Source: Haloarcula salinisoli (lineage in GTDB: Archaea; Halobacteriota; Halobacteria; Halobacteriales; Haloarculaceae). From it: a stretch of 64,000 bases of DNA. Below, piece by piece: positions 13,520 to 21,253 of the stretch (its first letter is position 1; each line of letters opens with the position of its first letter). The stretch is from assembly GCF_019599405.1 (NCBI RefSeq), contig NZ_RKLQ01000001.1, forward strand, positions 930,001 through 994,000. Direction: 5' to 3'. A program made the translations under genes and the position numbers. A model generated the notes under the pieces. The model did not search any database. It had not been told where the DNA came from and saw only the letters and a list, made by a program, of their open reading frames with translations.

Positions 13520-14683
13520 ATGACCGACAAGGTCGTCGTACTCGGCGCTGGGTATGCCGGTGCAGGCGCCATCAAGAGCCTCGAAGACGAACTGAACGGT
13601 GACGCCGACGTCACCTGGATTGCCGACGTGGATTATCACCTCGTCCTCCACGAGTCCCACCGCTGTATTCGGGACCCGTCCATCCAGGACAAGGTTTCCA
13701 TTCCTGTCCACGAGATCAAACAGCCGACGACCGAGTTCATCCAGGACACCGTCACCGGCATCGACACCGACGACCGCGTCGTCGAACTCGACAACCGCGA
13801 CGGCGTCGACTACGACTACCTGCTCGTCGGTCTGGGCTCGAAGACCGCCTTCTTCGGCATCGAAGGCCTCAAAGAGTACGCCCACACGCTCAAGAGTCTC
13901 GACGACGCGCTGGGCATCCACGACGCCGTTCAGGAGGCTGCCCGCGAGGCCTCCCAGAGCGACCCCGCGCAGGTCGTCGTCGGCGGTGCCGGCCTCTCCG
14001 GTATCCAGACCTGCGGTGAGATTGCCGAGTTCCGCGACGACCACCGCGCGCCCATCGATATCCACCTCGTGGAGGGACTCGACGAGATATTCCCCGGCAA
14101 CGACCCCGAACTCCAGGGCGCGCTGCGCAAGCGCCTCGAGGAGCGTGATGTCAACATCGAGACGGGCGAGTTCATCGGTGAGGTCGACGAAGAGACCGTC
14201 TACATCGGCGACGAGGACGAACTCGACTACGACGTCCTCATCTGGACCGGCGGTATCACCGGCCGTGATTGTGTTCGAGACGTCGACCTCGAGAAAGACG
14301 AGCGCAACCACCGCATCCACTCCGAGGGCGACTTCCAGACGACGAACGAGCGCGTCTTCGCCATCGGTGACTGCGCGCTCATCGACCAGCCCGGCGAGAA
14401 CCCGGCCCCGCCCACGGCCCAGGCCGCCTGGCAGGCCGCCGAGGTCGCCGGCGAGAACCTCGCCCGCGCGGTCCGTGACCAGCCCCTGAAGACCTGGACC
14501 CACAAGGACAAGGGGACGGTCATCTCCGTCGGCGAGAAAGCGGTCGCTCACGACGTGATGGGGATGCCCATCGACACCTTCGGCGGCCTCCCGGCGAAGG
14601 TGCTCAAGAAGGGCATCGCCACGCGCTGGATCAACGACGTCACCGGTCTCGGTCGCGCCGTGAAGGCGTGGCCGGATATGTAG
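13520..14683 (+). CDS. ndh: Type II NADH dehydrogenase (FAD-dependent)
   Basis: A 387-residue two-dinucleotide-binding flavoprotein. The FAD-binding motif is at the N-terminus (VVVLGAGYAGAGA), the NADH motif about residue 155 (VVVGGAGLSGIQ), and the FAD-phosphate motif is the FAIGDCALI segment. Single-subunit NDH-2 passes electrons from NADH to quinone at the membrane face without pumping ions. Haloarchaea use it because complex I lacks the NADH module. It is monocistronic. Its stop is followed by CCACTTTTTG and a strong hairpin, and then a repeat-rich gap. Confidence 0.9.
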   Translation: MTDKVVVLGAGYAGAGAIKSLEDELNGDADVTWIADVDYHLVLHESHRCIRDPSIQDKVSIPVHEIKQPTTEFIQDTVTGIDTDDRVVELDNRDGVDYDYLLVGLGSKTAFFGIEGLKEYAHTLKSLDDALGIHDAVQEAAREASQSDPAQVVVGGAGLSGIQTCGEIAEFRDDHRAPIDIHLVEGLDEIFPGNDPELQGALRKRLEERDVNIETGEFIGEVDEETVYIGDEDELDYDVLIWTGGITGRDCVRDVDLEKDERNHRIHSEGDFQTTNERVFAIGDCALIDQPGENPAPPTAQAAWQAAEVAGENLARAVRDQPLKTWTHKDKGTVISVGEKAVAHDVMGMPIDTFGGLPAKVLKKGIATRWINDVTGLGRAVKAWPDM

Positions 14684-14692
14684 GACCCCACT

Positions 14693-14729
14693 TTTTGCAC
14701 CGTCGCGAGCGTCGCGTTGCGACGCTCGC
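14693..14729 (+). terminator. Probable ndh terminator: T-run plus hairpin
   Basis: A CTTTTT run starts about 10 nt after the ndh stop and is followed by an 11-bp perfect hairpin with a GTT loop (14705-14715 with 14719-14729). Archaeal termination needs mainly the T-run. A similar CCACTTTTT follows psmB. Confidence 0.5.
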
Positions 14730-14733
14730 TCGG

Positions 14734-14753
14734 GCAAAAACTTGGGGAAAAAC
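14734..14753 (+). repeat. Shared 20-nt intergenic motif, copy 1
   Basis: GCAAAAACTTGGGGAAAAAC lies 50 nt downstream of the ndh stop, in the sense orientation of ndh. An identical copy lies downstream of psmB, on the opposite strand, at 18470-18489. Confidence 0.8.
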
Positions 14754-15058
14754 GCGGCGTGCTCCTGTCGTGCGCCTTCGGGGAACGGTAGTTCGCGCGC
14801 CGCGGTAGGACCGGCGCCGAAGCGCCGGTTTCGAACTGCCTTTCAGATATCTCAATTCGGTAGCGGACAGCCTGCCCTTCCCCGTCTTCGTGAGCAACGA
14901 GGTCGCACAGCGACCTCGAAGCGAACGAAGGCTCGACAGAGCTTGCTCTGTCGGTTGGTCGTGGCACGGAGGCCACTCCCGGCCGACAGCGTTACGTTGG
15001 GGCCCAATACCAGCTCGGCACCGCCACAATTTTTCCATTGGCAGCAGTCGCCGAAGAC

Positions 15059-15583
15059 ATGACGAACGAGCGACAGCAAGCGTTCGATATCCGTCGCTTC
15101 CAGCCCGGTGACGGCGAGCGAGTTCGGGAGGTCCACGACCGGGCGATGAGAGGAACGCCCGAGTACCTGCCCGACCTCCCTGACGAGGACCTCGAGGCTA
15201 TCGAAGACCACTATCTCGATGCGGCCGGGGAGTTTCTTGTCGGTCACGACGGGGAGACCATCGTCGCGATGGGGGCGTACACGACGCCAGACGAGTGGAA
15301 GGATGCGTATCTCGACATCGACGGGACCACTGCAGAACTCACGCGGATGCGTGTCGACCCCGACTGGCAGGGCCGTGGCTACGGCACTGCGATGTATCGT
15401 ACGCTCGTGGAACGGGCCCGCGACGACGGGTACCGGCGCTTCGTCTTGGACACGGGGGCTGAGAACGACCGTGCCCGTGGGTTCTACGAGCGGCTCGGGT
15501 TCGAGTGTCAGTCGCGGATATCCGTCGGAAGCGAGGAGGAGACACTGGAGATGGTGCTGTATCAGCAGTCTATCGAACGCTAA
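15059..15583 (+). CDS. GNAT-family N-acetyltransferase
   Basis: 174 residues from the ATG at 15059; a TTG at 15038 would add seven residues. The acetyl-CoA binding loop is clear: TRMRVDPDWQGRGYGTAM, the motif A of GNAT proteins, followed by DTGAENDRARGFYERLGF, motif B. Substrate unknown; it may act on a small molecule or a protein N-terminus. It lies after the hairpin island and converges with the uridine phosphorylase gene after 22 nt. Confidence 0.88.
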   Translation: MTNERQQAFDIRRFQPGDGERVREVHDRAMRGTPEYLPDLPDEDLEAIEDHYLDAAGEFLVGHDGETIVAMGAYTTPDEWKDAYLDIDGTTAELTRMRVDPDWQGRGYGTAMYRTLVERARDDGYRRFVLDTGAENDRARGFYERLGFECQSRISVGSEEETLEMVLYQQSIER

Positions 15584-15605
15584 CACTGGCGACCGCGATG
15601 GCTCA

Positions 15606-16430
15606 TTACCGCTCGATGCTCAGCCCGGCGTGCCAGTGGTCGCTATTAGACGCTTCCACCGCCTCGTCCATCTTTTCCAGATAGGTGACCGCGAGGCTGG
15701 CACATTTGGCGGCTTTCGATTCTCCCTCCGTCCGAAATTCGCCCGTCTCGCGGTTGGCATAGACCGTACAGACCGCCCCGGCTCGCAGCCCGTAGATGCC
15801 CGCGAGCGTGAGGATGCTGGCGGCCTCCATCTCGAAGTTGACGACGCCGGCCTCGCGGAGTTCGTCGATGTTCGCCTCGCTGTCCCGGGCTTCGAAGCCG
15901 TCGAAGCCCGGGCGGGACTGGCCGGCATAGAAGCTGTCGGTCGAGCAGGTGGTGCCCAGATGGTAGTCGTAGCCCAGTTCCTCGGCGGCGGCGACCAGCG
16001 CAGAGACCACTCTGTGGTCCGCGCTCGCCGGGTAGTCCTCACGGACGTACTCCTTGCTGGTGCCCTCCTGTCGCACCGCGCCCGTGGTGATGACGAGGTC
16101 GCCGACGGCGGCCTCGGGAACGATGCTCCCACAGGAGCCCACCCGGAGGAGGGTGTCAGCGCCGACGCGGGCCAACTCCTCGACGGCGATAGCGGCTGAG
16201 GGAGAGCCGATACCCGTCGACGTGACCGAGATTGGCGTCCCCTCGTGGCTTCCGGTCGCGGTGCGGTACTCCCGATGGTCGCCCCGAATCTCGTGGGCTT
16301 CCCAGTCGTCGACGATGGTCTCGACCCGCTCGGGGTCACCGGGGAGCAAGACGCTGGGTGCCACGTCCCCGGGCCCGACCTCGAGGTGGTACTGCACCTC
16401 GTCGTTGGGGTCCTCGCTGTCGCCGGTCAT
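15606..16430 (-). CDS. udp: Uridine phosphorylase-type nucleoside phosphorylase
   Basis: A 274-residue PNP/UDP family enzyme. The phosphate-binding region RVGSCGSIVPEAAVGDLVI and the ribose/base region NFEMEAASILTLAG match uridine phosphorylases. It splits uridine (perhaps other nucleosides) with phosphate to base and ribose-1-phosphate. Its start overlaps the stop of cdd by 4 nt (ATGA), so cytidine deaminase output can be passed straight to it. It is the last gene of the operon transcribed leftward from 18240. Confidence 0.9.
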   Translation of the reverse strand: MTGDSEDPNDEVQYHLEVGPGDVAPSVLLPGDPERVETIVDDWEAHEIRGDHREYRTATGSHEGTPISVTSTGIGSPSAAIAVEELARVGADTLLRVGSCGSIVPEAAVGDLVITTGAVRQEGTSKEYVREDYPASADHRVVSALVAAAEELGYDYHLGTTCSTDSFYAGQSRPGFDGFEARDSEANIDELREAGVVNFEMEAASILTLAGIYGLRAGAVCTVYANRETGEFRTEGESKAAKCASLAVTYLEKMDEAVEASNSDHWHAGLSIER

Positions 16431-16822
16431 GGGTCGACGTGTTCCTTCGTGATGGTGGTTGGCAACAGTTCGCCCAGCGTGTATTCGGTCGGTTCCTCGC
16501 CTCCGTCACCCTCGGTGAGGATGCGAAAGTCTTCGTCGCAAAACTCCGAGAGCGTCTGTCGACACATCCCACAGGGCGTGACACCGTCCCGTTTCGCCGA
16601 GCTCACCGCCAGCCGGGCGAACGAGTGGTGGCCCTCGCTGACCGCAGTCCCGACGGCGACCTCCTCGGCGTGGAGGCTGTTCGAGTAGTTCGCGTTCTCG
16701 ACGTTACAGCCCGTGTAGACGGTTCCGTCGGCAGTCTCGATAGCGGCGCCGACGCGATACTCGGAGTAGGGCGCGTAGGCCGCCTCGGCGGCATCGCGGG
16801 CCGCCTCCAGCAGGTCGTCCAT
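16427..16822 (-). CDS. cdd: Cytidine deaminase
   Basis: 131 residues from the ATG at 16822. The same frame continues upstream to 17245, but that extension is Arg-rich and antisense to the neighbouring gene. The zinc site is complete: HAEEVAVG supplies His and the catalytic Glu, and PCGMCRQ supplies two Cys. NVENANYSNSLHAEE matches the substrate loop of homotetrameric CDAs. It deaminates cytidine to uridine. It sits between the phosphohexomutase-family gene (59 nt upstream) and udp (4 nt overlap), forming a pyrimidine nucleoside salvage unit. Confidence 0.93.
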   Translation of the reverse strand: MDDLLEAARDAAEAAYAPYSEYRVGAAIETADGTVYTGCNVENANYSNSLHAEEVAVGTAVSEGHHSFARLAVSSAKRDGVTPCGMCRQTLSEFCDEDFRILTEGDGGEEPTEYTLGELLPTTITKEHVDP

Positions 16823-16881
16823 ACCCCGGCCTCGCGCGGCGGGGGGAAATACCCACCGCCGTCGGACTATCGGGCCGACTG

Positions 16882-18240
16882 CTACGACCCCGCGGACTCG
16901 ACCGCCGATTCGACGACCGCTCGCACGTCCGTGACGAGCGTCTCGACCTCGTCGCTCTCGGCGTAGATGCGAACGTAGGGCTCGGTGCCGCTCGGTCGGA
17001 CGAGCGCCCACGAATCGTCGGGATAGGTGAGGCGCACGCCGTGGTCGGTGGCGACGTCGCTCTCCGGAAACGCGCCGGGGAGTTCGGTCTCTAGGGCCGC
17101 CATCACCGCGGGCTTGCGGGCGTCGGGACAGTCGACACTCACCTTCCGGTAGGGCCGTTCCGTTATCGCGGCGCGGCGCGTTGCCAGCCCCTCGGCTGCG
17201 ATCAGCCGCGTGAGGACGGCCGCGCTCGCGACGCCGTCTATCCACCCGCCGAACGCGGGGTGGATGTGCTTCCAGGGCTCGGCAGCGAAGACGACCTCGG
17301 TGCCGCTCATCGCCGCCGCTCGCACCCGAGCGATGCCCTCGTGCAACGCGCCCAGGCGGACCCGCTCGATGCGCCCACCAGCGGCTTCGACGCGCTCGTC
17401 GATGCGGCCGGAGGCGTTTGGCGTCGTCACGACCACGGGGTCGTCGACGGTCGTCGCGGCGGTGTACTGTTCGGCCAGCATCGCCAGTACGGTGTCCTCG
17501 TGGACGATAGCGCCGTCACTGTCGAGAACGACGATGCGGTCGGCGTCGCCGTCGTGTGCGAACCCCAGGTCGGCGGTCGTGTCGGCCACGAACCCGCTGA
17601 ACTGCTCCAGCGTCTCCGGCGTGGGTTTGCTCTCTCTGGCCGGGAAGTGACCGTCGACGTTGGCCTCGGTCGAGACGACGTCCGCGCCGAGGGCTCGCAG
17701 GACTCGTGGCGTCCCGACACTGGCCATCCCGTTGCCACAGTCCACAGCGACGGTCAGGCGGTCGGGGTCGGCCCCGAACCCGCGGGCGTACTCGACAACA
17801 GCACCCCGGTACGCCGGCAGCACAGCTTCGGTGAGGGAGTCGCCCCACGCGTCCCACGGCGACGGTGCGACTCCGTCCTCGACCCGACGTTCGATAGCCG
17901 CCTCGGCCTCGTCGTCGTACTCCTGGCCGTCGACGAACAGTTTCAGCCCGTTGTCCGTCGGCGGATTGTGACTCGCGGTCACCATCACGCCCCGGCGGCC
18001 CCGCGAGGCGTACGCCAGCGCGGGCGTCGGGACCTGCCCGACCCGGCTCACTTGCACACCGGTACTTTCCAGTCCCGAGGCCACGGCGTCGGCGAGCGCC
18101 GGCGACGTGACCCGCCCGTCGTAGCCCACGACGAACTCCTCGCCGTCCTGCCCCGCCGCTCGTCCGACCGACAGCGCCAGTTCGGGTGTGACCCGCTCGT
18201 CGACCCCGCCGCGAATTCCGGCCGTTCCGAACAGTTCCAT
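16882..18240 (-). CDS. Phosphohexomutase-superfamily protein (PGM/PMM/phosphopentomutase-like)
   Basis: A 452-residue alpha-D-phosphohexomutase. The phosphoserine loop is VMVTASHNPP (about residues 86-95), the metal loop is AHDGDADRIV and the sugar-phosphate loop is RPSGTEPYVRI near the C-terminus. All catalytic parts are present. The family interconverts 1- and 6-phosphates of glucose, mannose or glucosamine. Next to cytidine deaminase and uridine phosphorylase, a phosphopentomutase role (ribose-1-phosphate to ribose-5-phosphate) is a reasonable inference. A glycan-precursor role is the alternative. Confidence 0.9.
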   Translation of the reverse strand: MELFGTAGIRGGVDERVTPELALSVGRAAGQDGEEFVVGYDGRVTSPALADAVASGLESTGVQVSRVGQVPTPALAYASRGRRGVMVTASHNPPTDNGLKLFVDGQEYDDEAEAAIERRVEDGVAPSPWDAWGDSLTEAVLPAYRGAVVEYARGFGADPDRLTVAVDCGNGMASVGTPRVLRALGADVVSTEANVDGHFPARESKPTPETLEQFSGFVADTTADLGFAHDGDADRIVVLDSDGAIVHEDTVLAMLAEQYTAATTVDDPVVVTTPNASGRIDERVEAAGGRIERVRLGALHEGIARVRAAAMSGTEVVFAAEPWKHIHPAFGGWIDGVASAAVLTRLIAAEGLATRRAAITERPYRKVSVDCPDARKPAVMAALETELPGAFPESDVATDHGVRLTYPDDSWALVRPSGTEPYVRIYAESDEVETLVTDVRAVVESAVESAGS

Positions 18241-18601
18241 ACCTCTATTGCGATTTCTCGCTGTTTAGTTCTCCCGGCTCAGGTAGCCCGGCGCGCGCTG
18301 TCGCGCCCCCGTGGCGCGACGATACTGTGCGAGGGATGAGTAGCGCAGGCGAGTATTACGAGCCGAGCAACGGAGTCGGCTGGGGAGGGTGTGGCTGTCT
18401 GCTGTGGTGAGCATACGGCGCGAGCGATAGCGAGCGCCGTTTCACCGGACTCGCGTAGCGAGTCCGGCGGTTTTTCCCCAAGTTTTTGCGAGGAGCGGGT
18501 TGCGGGCCTGTGGCCCGCAACCGTATGACGTGGCGGCGAAGCCGCCACGCTGTTCCCGCAGGGCCGGAGGCCCGAGGAAACCCGACGAAGTAAAAAGTGG
18601 T
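18241..18601. other. Intergenic hairpin island downstream of psmB
   Basis: No convincing gene in 361 bases. It holds four perfect hairpins with 3-nt loops: 18445-18467 (10 bp), 18498-18522 (11 bp), 18529-18549 (9 bp) and 18561-18573 (5 bp). It also holds the second copy of the 20-nt motif and, on the minus strand just after the psmB stop, CCACTTTTTAC. It lies between the 3' end of psmB and the promoter of the phosphohexomutase gene. Confidence 0.7.
18470..18489 (-). repeat. Shared 20-nt intergenic motif, copy 2
   Basis: The minus strand reads GCAAAAACTTGGGGAAAAAC, identical to 14734-14753. It lies about 113 nt downstream of the psmB stop and in the sense orientation of psmB, as copy 1 is relative to ndh. 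Confidence 0.8.
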
Positions 18602-19318
18602 CTAGATGAGCTCGTCGAAGTCGTAGCCGTTGATATCCACGCCCTCGCTCGTCACGTCGGCCAGGTAGATACCGTTGCCCGAGCCGGTGTCACGTTCGGC
18701 GGCGGCGTTGATGGCGGCGGCGGCGACTTCTTTGGCTTCCTCGTTGGTCATGTCGTCCTCGTAGCGGTCCTCCAGGGTCCCGTAGGCGACGGTGAGGCCC
18801 GAGCCCGTCACCGTGTAATCGTCCTGCATGACGCCGCCGGCGGGATCGATGGAGTAGACGTGGTGGCCGTCCTCGTCGACACCGCCGAGGATTGGGTTGA
18901 TAGCGAAGAAGGGACCACCGCGGGCGAAGTTCCCGGCCAGCGTCGAGAGGGCCTGCATGCTCATGTCCTCGCCGCGACGGGCCTCGTAGAGGTTGACCTC
19001 GGCGCGCAGCGAGCGGATAAAGGACTGGGCGCCGCCGACGCTACCGACGAGAGTCAGCGCGGCGTTCGGGTGGATCTGCTCTACCTTCTGGACGTTCTTG
19101 TTGGAGACGAACCGACCGCCCAGCGAGGCTCGCATATCGGTAGCGATGACGACGCCCTCGCTGGTCGTGATGCCGATGGTGGTCGTCCCGGTCTTGTTAA
19201 CTTTCTCGGTCTCCTGGCCTGAGCGGTCGGGCAAGGACCCGACCTCCGGCTCGTAGGGGTCCGTCTGGAACCGGTCGGCTGTCGGTGGCTGGGAGAGCGG
19301 TGAGTTCGGCTCGTTCAT
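18602..19318 (-). CDS. psmB: Proteasome subunit beta
   Basis: A 238-residue 20S proteasome beta subunit. The propeptide should be removed after Gly44, leaving the catalytic threonine as the new N-terminus (KTG then TTTIGITT). The catalytic core (GVVIATDMRASLGGRFVSNKN) and the GSGLTVAYGTLE segment are standard. It forms the two inner rings of the 20S particle with alpha subunits encoded elsewhere. A TATA-like tract (19341-19350) lies about 29 nt before the ATG. The 3' side carries a T-run and several hairpins. Confidence 0.97.
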   Translation of the reverse strand: MNEPNSPLSQPPTADRFQTDPYEPEVGSLPDRSGQETEKVNKTGTTTIGITTSEGVVIATDMRASLGGRFVSNKNVQKVEQIHPNAALTLVGSVGGAQSFIRSLRAEVNLYEARRGEDMSMQALSTLAGNFARGGPFFAINPILGGVDEDGHHVYSIDPAGGVMQDDYTVTGSGLTVAYGTLEDRYEDDMTNEEAKEVAAAAINAAAERDTGSGNGIYLADVTSEGVDINGYDFDELI

Positions 19319-19340
19319 TACCGCCCGGTAGCAGTCGGGC

Positions 19341-19350
19341 GCTGATAAAA
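19341..19350 (-). promoter_or_regulatory. TATA-like box of psmB
   Basis: The minus strand reads TTTTATCAGC, centred about 29 nt upstream of the psmB ATG. Confidence 0.55.
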
Positions 19351-19371
19351 CTGTGGTGACGTGGCTGCATA

Positions 19372-19450
19372 TACGGATTGTTGTAGCTGTGTCACGGTGA
19401 TTGGCCGACCGTGGGTCGGCAATACCGGGACGAGACTACAACAATCTGTA
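19372..19450. repeat. 15-bp inverted repeat with 49-nt loop
   Basis: TACGGATTGTTGTAG (19372-19386) pairs with CTACAACAATCTGTA (19436-19450) with one mismatch. It sits between the stop of the small membrane protein (19451) and the psmB promoter, so it may end that transcript. Its 79-nt length recalls a tRNA, but no cloverleaf or T-loop is present. Confidence 0.55.
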
Positions 19451-19621
19451 TCACTTCCGGGACTGGTCGTAGGCCTGGTTGAGCCCGTCGACGGCGCGGT
19501 CGATGGGGAGGCGAAGGCCGAGTCGCTCGGTGACCATCGCCACCGGCAGCAGGACGATGCCGGCGAGCAGGGTGAGCTGGTACAGTGCGAATATCGTTGC
19601 GGTGTGCAGTCGGGCAGCCAT
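19451..19621 (-). CDS. Small membrane protein (56 aa)
   Basis: A frame from the ATG at 19621 to the TGA at 19451. It starts MAARLHTATIFALYQLTLLA, followed by a hydrophobic run GIVLLPVAMV that makes one membrane helix, and then a short polar tail (RAVDGLNQAYDQSRK). The overlapping plus-strand frames are less protein-like. A TATA-like AGTATATAAC lies at 19651-19660, about 35 nt upstream. Function unknown. The gene is followed by the inverted repeat at 19372-19450 and is on the same strand as psmB. Confidence 0.65.
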   Translation of the reverse strand: MAARLHTATIFALYQLTLLAGIVLLPVAMVTERLGLRLPIDRAVDGLNQAYDQSRK

Positions 19622-19896
19622 TATCGCTTCACTCCTCCCTGGGCCAACCCAGTATATAACTATTCGGGCCCATACTGGCGTGTGTCCGATAGTTCGTGAG
19701 GGATGAAGGCGCCGCAGTCTTGCGATTCAGTCTGAGTTGTAGCTGGGGCAACTGAAACAGGCCTTCGTCGGGGTCGGGGCGTAACTCGGCGACAAGGTTG
19801 GTCCCTACTTCTCATAAGTTATAGATATAGTAACCGTGACGTGCGCGGCGTCCGCGAACCGCAACTAACGAGTAGCCAGCCTTCCTGAACTGAACT

Positions 19897-20265
19897 ATGA
19901 ACTATCTCGTGGCGATGGAAGCCGCCTGGTTGGTCCGTGACGTAGAGGATATCGACGATGCTATCGGCGTCGCCGTCAGCGAAGCGGGCAAGCGCCTCAA
20001 CGAGTCCGACATGGACTACGTCGAGGTCGAAGTCGGCGCGACGGGCTGTCCGGCCTGTGGTGAGCCGTTCGACTCGGCGTTTATCGCTGCTGACACCGCC
20101 CTCGTAGGCCTGGTCCTGGAGATAGATATCTTCAACGCTGAATCCGTCGAGCACGCCCAGCGCATCGCGAAAAGCGAGGTCGGTGGCGCTCTGCGAGACG
20201 TCCCACTGAAAGTCATCGAAGTGTTCGAGACCGAGGAAGACGACGACGCCGAAGCCGAAGCCTGA
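19897..20265 (+). CDS. DUF555/UPF0212 family protein
   Basis: A 122-residue protein (MNYLVAMEAAWLVRDVEDID) matching the archaeal UPF0212/DUF555 family as I recall it. A CPACGEPF motif in the middle gives a CPxCG-type half zinc site. The C-terminus is an acidic EEDDDAEAEA tail. Function unknown. A TATA-like tract (about 19819-19830) lies about 70 nt upstream, so unlike most genes here it probably has a short 5' leader. The HTH-CBS gene follows after about 125 nt. Confidence 0.8.
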   Translation: MNYLVAMEAAWLVRDVEDIDDAIGVAVSEAGKRLNESDMDYVEVEVGATGCPACGEPFDSAFIAADTALVGLVLEIDIFNAESVEHAQRIAKSEVGGALRDVPLKVIEVFETEEDDDAEAEA

Positions 20266-20360
20266 GACGGATTGGCGTAGTGGTTACCGAGACGCCGACC
20301 CGGCGGGCAGCCTATCCGAGATGGCTTTCCACCAGTTCGGCTGACTGTGGTTACCCGGGG

Positions 20361-20370
20361 TTTTTTAATT
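20361..20370 (+). promoter_or_regulatory. TATA-like box for the HTH-CBS gene
   Basis: TTTTTTAATT centred 25 nt before the ATG at 20391, fitting a leaderless start and arguing against the upstream in-frame codons. Confidence 0.55.
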
Positions 20371-20390
20371 ACCCAGAGTTATGGCGTACT

Positions 20391-20933
20391 ATGGACTTGC
20401 CGACGCCCGAGGACCTGCGGGAGCGCCGAAACGAACTGGAGCTCACTCAGAGCGAGCTGGCCGAACACGCCGACGTCTCACAGCCGCTCATCGCCCGCAT
20501 AGAAGGCGGTGACGTGGACCCGCGCCTCTCGACTCTGCGCCGCATCGTCAACGCACTGGAGGAAGCCGAGGGCGGCATCATCCGTGCCCGTGACGTGATG
20601 AACTCTCCTGTAGTGAGCGTGGCGCCTGACGATTCGGTCCATCAGAGCAAGGAACTGATGGACGAGAAAGGGTACTCTCAGGTGCCCGTCATCCGCGACG
20701 GCTCACCGCAAGGGCTCATCGGCAACTCCGACATCCGCCAGCGCCCGGAGGAGAACGTCGGCGAACTCCCCGTCGCCGAGGTGATGCACGAATCCATCGC
20801 CACCGTCGAACCCGACGCCACCATCGACGAGGTCGACGCCTATCTCAACCATAACGCGGCGGTGATGGTCGTCGAGGACGGCCGGACCGTCGGCGTCATC
20901 ACCGAGGCCGATATCGCTCGAACCGTCAGTTGA
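20391..20933 (+). CDS. XRE-type HTH regulator with paired CBS domains
   Basis: 180 residues from the ATG at 20391. Residues 5-60 form a Cro/C1-type helix-turn-helix (LRERRNELELTQSELAEHA, then DVSQPLIARIEGG). Two CBS motifs follow: ARDVMNSPVVSVAP with QVPVIRDGSPQGLIG, and VAEVMHESIATVEP with VMVVEDGRTVGVIT. CBS pairs bind adenine nucleotides, so DNA binding is probably tuned to energy or nucleotide state. The architecture is common and conserved in Euryarchaeota. Target genes are not evident. Confidence 0.9.
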   Translation: MDLPTPEDLRERRNELELTQSELAEHADVSQPLIARIEGGDVDPRLSTLRRIVNALEEAEGGIIRARDVMNSPVVSVAPDDSVHQSKELMDEKGYSQVPVIRDGSPQGLIGNSDIRQRPEENVGELPVAEVMHESIATVEPDATIDEVDAYLNHNAAVMVVEDGRTVGVITEADIARTVS

Positions 20934-21031
20934 GCGAACCACCCGGCGTATGGGTGTGGTTCTCTCATTCGGACAGTAGGCGGCTACTCCCCCGAAAACC
21001 CGTGTCGCAACTATAATACGGGGATACGCGA

Positions 21032-21181
21032 ATGATATTATCTGTGACTATATCAGAGAGTCCACTGGATACTCATCTGAAGGCCGCTCTCCGGGAGGCG
21101 GAGGACGACACTGCGCGGTACCATATCCGTGAGGCCCTCCAGCTGCGAATCGTCGAAGAGACGGCCCCTGACGGCTGCTGA
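21032..21181 (+). CDS. Small haloarchaeal protein (49 aa)
   Basis: Frame from the ATG at 21032 to the TGA at 21181, beginning MILSVTISESPLDTHLKAAL and continuing with an amphipathic helix (YHIREALQLRIVEE). It ends in PDGC. A TATA-like ACTATAATAC (21010-21019) lies about 18 nt before the ATG but 29 nt before an in-frame GTG at 21044. If the mRNA is leaderless the true start may be that GTG (45 aa). Function unknown; it is probably a small regulator or an interaction partner. Confidence 0.6.
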   Translation: MILSVTISESPLDTHLKAALREAEDDTARYHIREALQLRIVEETAPDGC

Positions 21182-21253
21182 GGTCGACCGACGTCCACTG
21201 AACGACGCCGTCACCACGTCCGCCCCCTCCGCGAGTCCCCACTGAGATGCTGG

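Larger units (their letters stand above)
14684..15058. other. Intergenic hairpin island downstream of ndh
   Basis: No credible gene in 375 bases. It contains a T-run just after the ndh stop, a perfect 11-bp hairpin with a 3-nt loop (14705-14729) and the motif GCAAAAACTTGGGGAAAAAC (14734-14753). Further perfect hairpins lie at 14810-14829 (8 bp), 14898-14918 (9 bp) and 14935-14952 (8 bp). Short frames across it are Arg/Ser-rich and low quality. Confidence 0.7.

Noticed and set aside
16823-17245. N-terminal extension of cytidine deaminase
   Set aside because: The extension is Arg/Gly-rich and overlaps the mutase gene; the normal 131-residue enzyme starts at 16822.
19372-19450. Possible tRNA gene
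   Set aside because: The length is right, but there is no T-loop GTTCRA pattern and no D- or anticodon-stem pairing; the arms are 15 bp, not 7.
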